Assembly (NCBI RefSeq): GCF_001277235.1
Contig: NZ_CP012266.1
Coordinates: 1,302,001-1,366,000 of the forward strand
DNA: 64,000 bases
DNA from: Cronobacter dublinensis subsp. dublinensis LMG 23823
GTDB taxonomy: Bacteria; Pseudomonadota; Gammaproteobacteria; Enterobacterales; Enterobacteriaceae
Reading direction: 5' to 3'
Position 1 is the stretch's first letter, and each line of letters opens with the position of its first letter. The position numbers and the translations under genes are program-made. The notes beneath the pieces were generated by a model that saw only the letters and a program-made list of their open reading frames with translations, was not told the origin of the DNA and ran no database searches. Shown piece after piece: positions 33,988-42,883 of the stretch.

Positions 33988-35652
33988 TTATTTGTAGGCG
34001 GACTGATGTACGCCCACTGCGCGGCCTGACGGATCGTTCATGGTTTTGAATGCTTCATCCCATTCGATAGCTTTTGCAGAAGAGCAGGCAACGGACGGCC
34101 CGCCCGGCACGCACTCCGCTGCGCTCGGCACCGGGAAGAGTTCTTCAAAAATCTCGCGGTAAAGGTACGCTTCTTTAGACGACGGCGTATTGTACGGAAA
34201 ACGGAAGCTGGCCGTGGCTAACTGCTGATCGGTGACCTGCTCTGCGGCCACTTCTTTCAGTGTATCGATCCAGCTGTAGCCGACGCCGTCAGAGAACTGC
34301 TCTTTCTGGCGCCACGCCACGCTCGCCGGCAGGTAAGATTCAAAACATTCACGCAGAATATGTTTTTCCATCTTGCCGTTGCCGCACATTTTATCCTGCG
34401 GGTTGATGCGCATCGCCACATCGAGGAATTTCTTATCGAGGAACGGCACGCGCGCTTCAACGCCCCAGGCCGACATCGCTTTGTTGGCACGCGCGCAGTC
34501 AAACATATGCAGCGCCTGCAGTTTACGCACGGTCTCTTCATGCAGCTCTTTCGCATTCGGCGCTTTATGGAAGTAAAGGTAGCCGCCGAACACTTCGTCT
34601 GAACCCTCGCCGGAGAGCACCATCTTAATGCCCATCGCTTTGATTTTACGGGACATTAAATACATCGGAGTCGACGCGCGAATGGTTGTCACATCGTAGG
34701 TTTCGATGTGGTAAATCACGTCACGAATAGCATCCAGCCCTTCCTGAACGGTAAAGTGGATTTCATGGTGTACCGTACCGAGATGGTTCGCCACTTCCTG
34801 TGCTGCTTTCAGATCCGGCGAGCCTTCAAGGCCAACCGCAAAGGAGTGCAGCTGCGGCCACCAGGCTTCGGAGCGCTCCTGATCTTCCACGCGGCGCGCG
34901 GCGAATTTCTTGGTAATAGCCGAGATAACAGACGAGTCCAGACCGCCCGAGAGCAGCACGCCATACGGCACGTCAGACATTAAGTGGCTCTTCACGGCGT
35001 CTTCCAGCGCCTGACGCAGCTCGGCTTTATCCGTCACGTTGTCTTTTACCGCGTCATAGTCAAACCAGTCGCGCTGGTAGTACTGGCGGATTTCGCCGTC
35101 CTGGCTCCACAGATAGCTGCCCGCCGGGAACTCTTTAATGGTGCGGCATACCGGCACCAGCGATTTCATCTCGGAAGCGACATAAAAGTTGCCGTGCTCA
35201 TCGTGGCCCATATAAAGCGGGATGATGCCGATATGGTCGCGACCAATCAGGTACGCGTCTTTTTCGCTGTCATAGAGCACGAAAGCGAACATGCCCTGTA
35301 ATTCGTCGAGAAATTCCGGCCCCTTCTCCTGATACAGCGCCAGGATAACTTCGCAGTCAGAGCCGGTCTGGAACTGGAAACGATCGCCGTACTCCGCGCG
35401 CAGCGCCTGATGGTTGTAGATCTCGCCATTAACGGCCAGCACATGCGTTTTTTCGGTGTTGTAGAGCGGCTGCGCGCCTGCGTTGACGTCGACGATAGAA
35501 AGACGTTCATGCGCGAGAATAGCTTTATCGCTGGCGAAAACGCCGGACCAGTCCGGGCCGCGGTGGCGCATCAGGCGCGAGAGCTCAAGTGCTTTTTTAC
35601 GCAGTTCAACCGCATCAGTTTTAATATCCAGCACACCAAAAATAGAACACAT
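33988..35652 (-). CDS. asnB: asparagine synthetase B, glutamine-hydrolysing
   Basis: 554 residues, same as E. coli AsnB. N-terminal glutaminase domain whose catalytic Cys follows the initiator Met (MCSIFGV), then a synthetase domain with the pyrophosphate loop LLSGGLDSS and the LSGEGSDEVFGGY motif. Converts aspartate, glutamine and ATP to asparagine. Stands alone, with a 298-bp region upstream that also carries the nagD terminator. Confidence 0.97.
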   Translation of the reverse strand: MCSIFGVLDIKTDAVELRKKALELSRLMRHRGPDWSGVFASDKAILAHERLSIVDVNAGAQPLYNTEKTHVLAVNGEIYNHQALRAEYGDRFQFQTGSDCEVILALYQEKGPEFLDELQGMFAFVLYDSEKDAYLIGRDHIGIIPLYMGHDEHGNFYVASEMKSLVPVCRTIKEFPAGSYLWSQDGEIRQYYQRDWFDYDAVKDNVTDKAELRQALEDAVKSHLMSDVPYGVLLSGGLDSSVISAITKKFAARRVEDQERSEAWWPQLHSFAVGLEGSPDLKAAQEVANHLGTVHHEIHFTVQEGLDAIRDVIYHIETYDVTTIRASTPMYLMSRKIKAMGIKMVLSGEGSDEVFGGYLYFHKAPNAKELHEETVRKLQALHMFDCARANKAMSAWGVEARVPFLDKKFLDVAMRINPQDKMCGNGKMEKHILRECFESYLPASVAWRQKEQFSDGVGYSWIDTLKEVAAEQVTDQQLATASFRFPYNTPSSKEAYLYREIFEELFPVPSAAECVPGGPSVACSSAKAIEWDEAFKTMNDPSGRAVGVHQSAYK

Positions 35653-35917
35653 AGAAAACTCCGTTAACCCTGGCGGTGATGTTGTGTTGTCTGTCTGCGA
35701 GGCGTTGCGGTTTATGCAATGTTTTCGCGTCGGCCTCCGTTATTGATTAAGAAAATGCCGTAAATGATGCGGTCTGTGCAAGTCTTTTAGCGTCGGAGTA
35801 ATAAATAGTTCAACAGGCGTTAGCGGAAATTTAAAAATGGTTATCAAAAACGCTGTGTTTTTGATGATTCAGCAAAAATATAGCGATTTTATTGAATGCG
35901 GTCTTTGCGCAAAGGGC

Positions 35918-35946
35918 AAAAAAAACGGCCATCGTTAATGGCCGTT
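35918..35946 (-). terminator. terminator of the nagBACD operon
   Basis: Minus-strand stem AACGGCCAT / ATGGCCGTT with a TAACG loop and a T run, directly after the nagD stop. Confidence 0.9.
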
Positions 35947-35950
35947 GGGA

Positions 35951-36703
35951 TTAGATAACGTCGATTTCGGCGACGGAAGGGTAGATCCAGCTTGGCCGGA
36001 ACGGCATGGCGTCGATATCGTTAATGGTAGAAACGCCGGACAATACCAGGATGGTTTCGAGCCCGGCCTGGAATCCCGCCAGAATATCGGTACGCAGGTT
36101 GTCGCCGACAATCACGGTATGCTCGGAGTGCGCCTGCATTTTGTTCAGCGCTGCGCGAATGATCCACGGGCTCGGCTTGCCGACATAAAACGGCTTGCGG
36201 CCAGAGATTTTCTCAATGCCCGCGCACAGCGCGCCGCACGCCGGGTAAAAGCCGCGCCCGTGCGTGTCGGGGTTAGTGGCGATAAATCGCGCGCCATTGG
36301 CGACGAAAAAGGCGGCTTTATGCATCATTTCCCAGTTATAGGAGCGGGTTTCGCCGACAATCACAAAATCAGGGTTGATATCGGTGATGGTAAAGCCGGC
36401 TTTATATAGCTCGTGAATTAATGCCCCTTCGCCGACCACATAGGCCTTTTTACCTTCCTGACGACGCAGGAAATCCGCCGTCGCCATGGCGGAGGTGTAG
36501 AACACGCTGTCCGGCACGTCGATCCCGGCGGAGGCGAAACGGTTAGCCAGATCCTGGCCGGTCTGGGAAGGGTAGTTGGTCAGCAGAACCAGCGGAAACC
36601 CTTTTTCGAGGATGCGGGTCAGAAACTCGCTGGCGCCGGGCACCGCAACGTTATCGTGCATCAGCACGCCATCGATATCGCAAATTACGTTCTGAATGGT
36701 CAT
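35951..36703 (-). CDS. nagD: UMP/ribonucleotide phosphatase NagD (HAD family)
   Basis: 250 residues. HAD phosphatase with the nucleophile motif CDIDGVLMHDN; C2 cap subclass. Prefers UMP in vitro; its role in GlcNAc use is unclear. Fourth gene of nagBACD, 61 bp after nagC. Confidence 0.95.
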   Translation of the reverse strand: MTIQNVICDIDGVLMHDNVAVPGASEFLTRILEKGFPLVLLTNYPSQTGQDLANRFASAGIDVPDSVFYTSAMATADFLRRQEGKKAYVVGEGALIHELYKAGFTITDINPDFVIVGETRSYNWEMMHKAAFFVANGARFIATNPDTHGRGFYPACGALCAGIEKISGRKPFYVGKPSPWIIRAALNKMQAHSEHTVIVGDNLRTDILAGFQAGLETILVLSGVSTINDIDAMPFRPSWIYPSVAEIDVI

Positions 36704-36764
36704 GGACTACTCTGGCTCAGGGAACAGAAAGGCGTAACTATAGCGCAAACGCCAAAGTCACTCG

Positions 36765-37985
36765 TTAACTTTCCAGCAAACGCTGTAATAACAATCCGTT
36801 AAGCATGGCGCGTTTCACCAGCGCAAACGCGCCGATCGCCGAGCGGTGATCGAGCTGCGACGGCACCACCGGCAGGTTTTTACGAAACGCTTTCAGGGAC
36901 TGGGTGTTGATGCAGCTTTCGATAGCGGGCAGCAGCACTTTCTGCGCCTCCACGATTTCTCCGGCGATCACCACTTTTTGCGGGTTAAACAGGTTAATGG
37001 CGATAGCGATAGTTTTGCCCAGTTGACGCCCGACGCGCTCCACCACTTCACAGGCCAGCGCATCACCCCGGTTGGCGGCTTTGCAAATCGCTTTGATGTT
37101 GCACTCGTCCGCCGTCAGGCGGCTCTGGTAACCCTGTTCAAGCAGTTGACGCACGCGCTGCTCTATCGCAGCGTTAGCGGCGACGGTTTCCAGACACCCG
37201 AAGTTGCCACAGTGACAGCGCTCGCCTAAAGGATCGACCTGGATATGGCCAATCTCGCCGACGTTGCCGTTGCGGCCGATGAAAATGCGCCCGTTGGAGA
37301 TAATCCCTGCGCCCGTGCCGCGGTGAACGCGCACCAGAATGGAGTCTTCGCAGTCGCGCGTTGCACCGAAGTAGTGCTCTGCCAGCGCCAGGCTACGGAT
37401 GTCGTGCCCGACAAAACAGGCGACGTTGAAGCGATTTTGCAGCGCGTCGACCAGCGGCCAGTTCTCCACGTTAATGTGCGGCATATAGCGGATAACGCCG
37501 CTTTCCGGGTCAACAAGGCCCGGCAGAATAACGGAGACGGCGATGAGCTCGCGGATTTTGCGCTGCCAGGTTTCGATAAACTGCGCGATGGTGTTCAACA
37601 GCGCGTGCTCCAGCGTTTCCTGGGTGCGCTCGGGCAGGGGGAAATGTTCTTCCGCCAGCACTTTGCTGCTCAGATCAAACAGCGTCAGCGTGGCGTCGTG
37701 TCGGCCAAGCCGCACGCCGACCGCCTGAAAATGCCGGGTTTCCGTGATGATGGAGATAGCGCGGCGGCCCCCGGTAGAGGCCTGCTGATCGACTTCTTTA
37801 ATCAGGCCGCGCTCAATCAGCTGGCGAGTAATTTTGGTAACGCTGGCGGGCGCGAGCTGGCTCTGTTCGGCTATCTGTATGCGCGATATCGGTCCATGCT
37901 GGTCGATAAGGCGATACACCGCCGCGCTGTTAAGCTGTTTTACGAGATCAACGTTGCCAATTTGAGCCTGTCCGCCAGTCGTCAT
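36765..37985 (-). CDS. nagC: N-acetylglucosamine repressor NagC (ROK family)
   Basis: 406 residues. N-terminal winged helix (ISRIQIAEQSQLAPASVTKI), then a ROK sugar-binding domain with GTGAGII and the zinc cluster CHCGNFGCLE. It binds GlcNAc-6-P and then releases DNA. Likely targets in this window are the palindromes near 40057-40078, 40152-40172, 44628-44648 and 44862-44882. Eight bases separate it from nagA. Confidence 0.97.
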   Translation of the reverse strand: MTTGGQAQIGNVDLVKQLNSAAVYRLIDQHGPISRIQIAEQSQLAPASVTKITRQLIERGLIKEVDQQASTGGRRAISIITETRHFQAVGVRLGRHDATLTLFDLSSKVLAEEHFPLPERTQETLEHALLNTIAQFIETWQRKIRELIAVSVILPGLVDPESGVIRYMPHINVENWPLVDALQNRFNVACFVGHDIRSLALAEHYFGATRDCEDSILVRVHRGTGAGIISNGRIFIGRNGNVGEIGHIQVDPLGERCHCGNFGCLETVAANAAIEQRVRQLLEQGYQSRLTADECNIKAICKAANRGDALACEVVERVGRQLGKTIAIAINLFNPQKVVIAGEIVEAQKVLLPAIESCINTQSLKAFRKNLPVVPSQLDHRSAIGAFALVKRAMLNGLLLQRLLES

Positions 37986-37993
37986 GCCTTTAT

Positions 37994-39142
37994 TTACTCA
38001 GTAACGACCTCGTTACCATTAACGATGGTCTTGATGATTTTATAATCGCGGGTAAAGGCGGTGAGATTCGCCACTTTGCCCGCTTCAACGCTGCCAAGCC
38101 GGTGCGCCACGCCCATGGCGCGAGCCGGATAAAGCGTCGCCATACGCAGCGCTTCGTCCAGTGCGATATTGACATGCTCCACCAGGTTGCGCACGCCTTC
38201 GATCATGGTCAACGCCGAACCACTGAGGGTGCCGTTCTCGTCCACGCACAGGCCATTGCGGTAGTATATTGTTTTACCAGCAAAAATGAACTCATCAATA
38301 TTGGCACCTGCGGGCGCCGTTGCATCGGTCACCAGACAAAGTTTGTCGCCTTTTACCTTTTTTGCGAGACGCACGTTCGCGAAATCCACGTGCAGGCCGT
38401 CGGCGATAATGCCGCAAAAGACATCCGGCTCGTCAAAGATTGCGCCGGTAAGGCCAGGCTCGCGGCCGGTGATATACGGCATCGCGTTAAAAAGGTGCGT
38501 GGCAAAGCGGATCCCGGCGCGGAAGCCTTTTTTCGCTTCTTTCAGCGTCGCGTTGGAGTGCCCGGCGGAGACCACGATGCCAGCGGCCGTCAGTTTTGCA
38601 ATAACCTCCGGCGCGACGCGTTCCGGCGCGAGCGTGATTTTGGTGATGACATCGGCGTTCTCACACAGATAATCCACCAGTTCCGCGTCCGGCTCACGCA
38701 CATAATCCGGGTTATGCGTGCCTTTTTTGACGATATTCAGCCACGGGCCTTCAAGGTGCAGACCGAGCGCCTGGTTTTTATGGTGCGCCAGGTAGTCGCG
38801 CATCACGCGCACGCCCTGTTTCATCAGCGCATCGCTACAGGTGATCAGCGTCGGCAGATAGCTGGTGCAGCCCGATTTCTCATTGGCCTTTTGCATGATT
38901 TCCAGCGTGTCGACCGAGACGGCGTCTGCCGTGTCGTTAAACTGCACGCCACCGCAGCCGTTCAGCTGCACGTCGATAAAACCGGGGGCGATGATGGCGC
39001 CGCCCATATCGCGCTGCTCGATCCCTGCTGGCAGGTCAGCCAGCGGGCACAGGCGCTCAATCAGGCCATCGGCGATAACAATCGCGTGGTCATCCAGAAT
39101 GTCGTGACCGGTATAAATCCGGCCATGGGTTAAAGCGTACAT
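37994..39142 (-). CDS. nagA: N-acetylglucosamine-6-phosphate deacetylase NagA
   Basis: 382 residues. Amidohydrolase fold: HLEGPW (metal Glu), SAGHSNATL (His) and ATHLFNAMPY (His) form the metal and substrate site. Makes glucosamine-6-P and acetate from GlcNAc-6-P, which also removes the NagC inducer. Lies 21 bp after nagB. Confidence 0.97.
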   Translation of the reverse strand: MYALTHGRIYTGHDILDDHAIVIADGLIERLCPLADLPAGIEQRDMGGAIIAPGFIDVQLNGCGGVQFNDTADAVSVDTLEIMQKANEKSGCTSYLPTLITCSDALMKQGVRVMRDYLAHHKNQALGLHLEGPWLNIVKKGTHNPDYVREPDAELVDYLCENADVITKITLAPERVAPEVIAKLTAAGIVVSAGHSNATLKEAKKGFRAGIRFATHLFNAMPYITGREPGLTGAIFDEPDVFCGIIADGLHVDFANVRLAKKVKGDKLCLVTDATAPAGANIDEFIFAGKTIYYRNGLCVDENGTLSGSALTMIEGVRNLVEHVNIALDEALRMATLYPARAMGVAHRLGSVEAGKVANLTAFTRDYKIIKTIVNGNEVVTE

Positions 39143-39163
39143 AATGCCCCCGGTAAACAGTCC

Positions 39164-39964
39164 TTAAAGATCTTTAATATTCTCAGCTTCGAGCTCGGTG
39201 AAGTATTTTAACGTCTTCACTTTCAGTTCCATGGTGGAAGGCTCATCGCAGACGATAACCGCTTTCGGATGCAGCTGCAGACAGCTGATGGTCCACATAT
39301 GATTCACATTGCCTTCAACGGCTGCCTGCAGCGCCTGCGCCTTAACGTGGCCCAGAACCAGAATCATGACTTCCTGCGCGTCCAGCAGCGTGCCGACGCC
39401 CACCGTAAGGGCGTATTTTGGCACCTGATTCACATCGCCGCCAAAGAAACGCGAATTCGCCACGCGGGTGTCATGCGTCAGCGTTTTGATACGGGTACGG
39501 GAGGCCAGCGAAGACGCAGGCTCATTGAACGCGATATGACCGTCGTTGCCCACGCCGCCCATAAACAGATGAATTTTGCCGTAAGCTCGAATTTTTTCTT
39601 CATAGCGGCGGCATTCTGCGTCAATATCCGGCGCGTTGCCATCCAGCAGGTTGATATTTTCTTCGGGAATATCAACGTGGTCGAAGAAATTGCGGTACAT
39701 AAAGCTGTGGTAGCTTTCCGGATGATCTTTCGGCAGCCCGACATATTCATCCATGTTAAAGGTCACCACATGTTTGAAGCTCACCTGGCCCGCTTTGTGC
39801 ATCTCAATCAGCGCTTTGTAGGCTTCAAGCGGCGTGCCGCCTGTCGGCAGGCCGAGAACGAAAGGACGGTCAGCGGTGGGGTTGAAATCGTTAATGCGCT
39901 TAACAATATGGCGGGCGGCCCATTTGCCTACCTGCTGCGGCGTAGCCAGCGGAATCAGTCTCAT
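39164..39964 (-). CDS. nagB: glucosamine-6-phosphate deaminase NagB
   Basis: 266 residues, same as E. coli. Converts glucosamine-6-P to fructose-6-P and ammonia. Signatures: LGLPTGGTPLEAYKAL, FNMDEYVGLP with the catalytic Asp, and GGVGNDGHIAFNEP. First gene of nagBACD, divergent from nagE. Confidence 0.97.
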   Translation of the reverse strand: MRLIPLATPQQVGKWAARHIVKRINDFNPTADRPFVLGLPTGGTPLEAYKALIEMHKAGQVSFKHVVTFNMDEYVGLPKDHPESYHSFMYRNFFDHVDIPEENINLLDGNAPDIDAECRRYEEKIRAYGKIHLFMGGVGNDGHIAFNEPASSLASRTRIKTLTHDTRVANSRFFGGDVNQVPKYALTVGVGTLLDAQEVMILVLGHVKAQALQAAVEGNVNHMWTISCLQLHPKAVIVCDEPSTMELKVKTLKYFTELEAENIKDL

Positions 39965-40056
39965 TGTTCACCTCGAAAGTTAGAAAACAGGCGCGGATTG
40001 AACGACGCACAGTGTAAGGGTATACCCGTTCGCTGAAAGCGGGAGCAATCCGTCTC

Positions 40057-40078
40057 GATTTTTTGAATGATAAAATAA
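40057..40078. promoter_or_regulatory. NagC operator, nagB side
   Basis: GATTTTTTGAATGATAAAAT and two more bases; on the nagB strand it reads TTATTTTATCATTCAAAAAA, essentially the E. coli nagB operator as I remember it. Confidence 0.7.
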
Positions 40079-40121
40079 GTTTTCGAGGTAAGCCATAGGT
40101 CAGGGTGTGTAACTACGATAT

Positions 40122-40141
40122 TTGGTGATAAAAATCACAGA
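40122..40141. promoter_or_regulatory. CRP-like site between nagB and nagE
   Basis: GGTGA-TAAAAA-TCACA, one base from the CRP half-site pair TGTGA-N6-TCACA. CRP activates both nag promoters in E. coli. Confidence 0.65.
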
Positions 40142-40151
40142 AAAGACGCGT

Positions 40152-40172
40152 TTAATTTGCGAGGCGAATTAA
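40152..40172. promoter_or_regulatory. NagC operator, nagE side
   Basis: Near-perfect palindrome TTAATTTGC-GAG-GCGAATTAA, the NagC/Mlc-type pattern with a central TTYGC-N3-GCRAA core, 110 bp before nagE. Confidence 0.7.
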
Positions 40173-40281
40173 TTTTGCAGACACTCAGCACTGTTGCAAA
40201 GTATCGCCGCGTTTCGGGGTTGGTAGCACAATAAAAAACGGCTTCAAAGAAGCCAGAACGGGGTCTCGTAGGGGGAATCAG

Positions 40282-42234
40282 ATGAATATTTTAGGTTTTT
40301 TCCAGCGGCTGGGCAGAGCGTTACAGCTCCCCATCGCGGTGCTGCCTGTGGCGGCGCTACTGTTACGATTCGGTCAGCCAGATTTGCTTAACGTTGCCTT
40401 CATCGCGCAAGCGGGCGGGGCGATTTTCGATAACCTGGCGTTAATCTTTGCTATTGGGGTCGCCTCCAGCTGGTCCAAAGATAGCGCAGGCGCGGCGGCC
40501 CTTGCCGGTGCGGTGGGTTATTTTGTGCTGACCAAAGCTATGGTAACTATCAACCCGGAAATTAATATGGGCGTGCTGGCCGGTATTATTACGGGCTTGG
40601 TAGGCGGCGCGGTCTATAACCGCTGGGCGGGGATCAAGCTGCCTGACTTCCTGAGCTTCTTCGGCGGCAAACGTTTTGTCCCTATCGCAACGGGTTTCTT
40701 CTGTCTGGTGCTGGCTGCCATTTTTGGCTATGTCTGGCCGCCGGTGCAGCACGCGATTCATGCTGGCGGCGAATGGATCGTCTCTGCGGGCGCGCTGGGT
40801 TCCGGTATCTTCGGCTTTATTAACCGTCTGCTTATTCCAACCGGGCTGCATCAGGTACTGAACACTATCGCCTGGTTCCAGATTGGCGAGTTTACCAATG
40901 CCGCGGGTACGGTATTCCATGGCGATATCAACCGCTTCTACGCGGGTGACGGCACCGCCGGGATGTTTATGTCCGGCTTCTTCCCGATCATGATGTTCGG
41001 TTTACCGGGGGCTGCGCTGGCAATGTACTTTGCCGCTCCCAAAGCTCGCCGTCCGATGGTCGGCGGTATGCTGCTGTCCGTTGCGATCACCGCGTTTCTG
41101 ACCGGTGTGACCGAGCCGCTGGAATTCCTGTTCATGTTCCTGGCGCCTGTCCTGTATCTGCTGCATGCGCTGTTAACGGGTGTTAGCCTGTTTGTCGCCA
41201 CGCTGCTGGGCATCCACGCCGGGTTCTCCTTCTCGGCAGGGGCCATTGACTATGCGCTGATGTACAGCCTGCCCGCCGCCAGCAAAAATGTCTGGATGCT
41301 GCTGGTCATGGGGCTGGTGTTCTTCGTTATCTATTTCCTGTTGTTCAGCGCGGTGATTCGCATGTTCAACCTGAAAACGCCGGGTCGTGAAGACAAAGAC
41401 AGCGAGATAGTGACGGAAGAGGCGAACAGCAATACAGAAGAAGGTCTGGAACAACTGGCGACCAGCTACATCGCGGCCGTTGGCGGCAGTGATAACCTGA
41501 AAGCGATTGATGCCTGTATTACCCGCCTGCGACTCACCGTTGATGACGCTGCGCTGGTCAGTGAGGCCGCGTGCAAACGCCTTGGCGCGTCCGGCGTGGT
41601 GAAATTAAACAAGCAAACCATTCAGGTCATTGTGGGCGCGAAGGCGGAATCTATCGGCGACGAAATGAAAAAAGTCGTGGCCCGTGGCCCTGTCGCACCC
41701 GCTACTGCAGGCGTCGCGCCGGCTACGCCTGTCGCACCCGCGGTAAAACCACAGGCGGTCGCCAATGCGTATACGATAGCCGCGCTGGTCTCGCCGGTGA
41801 CCGGCGAGGTTGTGGCGCTGGATGCAGTGCCGGACGAAGCGTTTGCGAGCAAAGCCGTCGGTGATGGCGTCGCTATCAAACCGACCGACAAAACGGTGGT
41901 GTCACCGGCGGCGGGCACGATTGTCAAAATCTTCAACACCAACCACGCGTTCTGCCTGGAAACCGAAAACGGCGCGGAAATCGTGGTTCACATGGGTATT
42001 GATACGGTCGCGCTTAACGGTCAGGGCTTTAAACGTCTGGTGGAAGAGGGCGCCCAGGTGACCGCAGGTCAGCCGGTTCTGGAGCTTGACCTCGATTACC
42101 TGAACGCGAATGCGCGCTCAATGATTAGCCCCGTGGTGTGCAGCAACATCGACGACTTCGGCAGTCTGATTGTTAAGGCGCAGGGCGCGGTGGTGGCAGG
42201 GCAGAGCCCGCTGTATGAGATTAAAGGCAAATAA
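40282..42234 (+). CDS. nagE: N-acetylglucosamine PTS transporter NagE (EIICBA)
   Basis: 650 residues, fused PTS permease. EIIC membrane domain (about 1-360), EIIB with the phosphocysteine in IDACITRLRLTV (about 405-415), an Ala/Pro/Val-rich linker, and a glucose-type EIIA with VVHMGIDTVALNG carrying the phospho-His. Imports GlcNAc as GlcNAc-6-P, the NagC inducer. GGGGG lies before the ATG. Confidence 0.97.
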   Translation: MNILGFFQRLGRALQLPIAVLPVAALLLRFGQPDLLNVAFIAQAGGAIFDNLALIFAIGVASSWSKDSAGAAALAGAVGYFVLTKAMVTINPEINMGVLAGIITGLVGGAVYNRWAGIKLPDFLSFFGGKRFVPIATGFFCLVLAAIFGYVWPPVQHAIHAGGEWIVSAGALGSGIFGFINRLLIPTGLHQVLNTIAWFQIGEFTNAAGTVFHGDINRFYAGDGTAGMFMSGFFPIMMFGLPGAALAMYFAAPKARRPMVGGMLLSVAITAFLTGVTEPLEFLFMFLAPVLYLLHALLTGVSLFVATLLGIHAGFSFSAGAIDYALMYSLPAASKNVWMLLVMGLVFFVIYFLLFSAVIRMFNLKTPGREDKDSEIVTEEANSNTEEGLEQLATSYIAAVGGSDNLKAIDACITRLRLTVDDAALVSEAACKRLGASGVVKLNKQTIQVIVGAKAESIGDEMKKVVARGPVAPATAGVAPATPVAPAVKPQAVANAYTIAALVSPVTGEVVALDAVPDEAFASKAVGDGVAIKPTDKTVVSPAAGTIVKIFNTNHAFCLETENGAEIVVHMGIDTVALNGQGFKRLVEEGAQVTAGQPVLELDLDYLNANARSMISPVVCSNIDDFGSLIVKAQGAVVAGQSPLYEIKGK

Positions 42235-42257
42235 TCGCTTCTGAGTCGTTATGCCTT

Positions 42258-42289
42258 AAACGGCGGGAGATGCTCCCGCCGTTTTTTTT
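42258..42289 (+). terminator. nagE terminator
   Basis: Eleven-bp stem AACGGCGGGAG / CTCCCGCCGTT with an ATG loop, followed by six T. Confidence 0.93.
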
Positions 42290-42361
42290 GCTTTTTTTGG
42301 GGGCTGGCGCATCCGTCAGAATGCCGTGTAGGGTATCGCCACCAGAATTAAGGAGAATCGT

Positions 42362-42778
42362 ATGCGTCATTTTATTATCGCTGTTTTTGCCGCCGTGCTG
42401 CTGAGCGGCTGTGTGCCCCGCTACGCCACGCACCGGCCTGCGCTGGAGATGGATATTCAAAACGAGCAGGGCGAACCGGTTCCCCACGCAACGCTCTGGC
42501 TACAAACGCACCGCTCGCCGCCGGGCTATTACCCGCCGCCGGAAAAATTCACGGCGGATGAAAACGGTCATATTTCCGTTTCGCGGGTTTCAGAATGGGA
42601 AAACATGATTTTCTTCCTGCACGGCACGATGATGTATTCCTGGAGCTGGTGTGTTGAAGCGCCGGGTTACCTTCCGCGCGAAGGCGGGGTTGAGTCGTTA
42701 AGGCCGCCCGTAAAATTATTCAAAGCCAGAACGCCCGAGCGTTGTCACCTCGCGCAGTATGCTGAAGCCCGCCAGTAA
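42362..42778 (+). CDS. uncharacterised lipoprotein with a transthyretin-like fold segment
   Basis: 138 residues. Lipoprotein signal with lipobox LLSGC (Cys about residue 18) and Val at +2, so outer-membrane sorting is expected. The mature part starts like carboxypeptidase-regulatory/transthyretin-like beta modules (EMDIQNEQGEPVPHATLWLQ), with a Pro/Tyr stretch (PPGYYPPPEKF) and Cys residues that could pair. AAGGAG precedes the ATG. It sits alone between nagE and glnS, where E. coli has nothing similar that I recall. Function unknown. Confidence 0.75.
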   Translation: MRHFIIAVFAAVLLSGCVPRYATHRPALEMDIQNEQGEPVPHATLWLQTHRSPPGYYPPPEKFTADENGHISVSRVSEWENMIFFLHGTMMYSWSWCVEAPGYLPREGGVESLRPPVKLFKARTPERCHLAQYAEARQ

Positions 42779-42883
42779 CAGGCGGTACTTCGCGGCGGGA
42801 TTTCTGTAACTAAAGGTTGTTTCCCGTCTCTGCTTATAAGATCATACGCCGTTAAACGATGTTGACGCTTTGAGGAATATGCG

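Larger units (their letters stand above)
39965..40281. promoter_or_regulatory. nagB-nagE divergent control region
   Basis: 317 bp with two NagC-type operators about 94 bp apart (40057-40078 and 40152-40172) and a CRP-like site between them (40122-40141). The layout matches the E. coli repression loop, where one NagC assembly bridges both operators and shuts both promoters. Confidence 0.75.
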
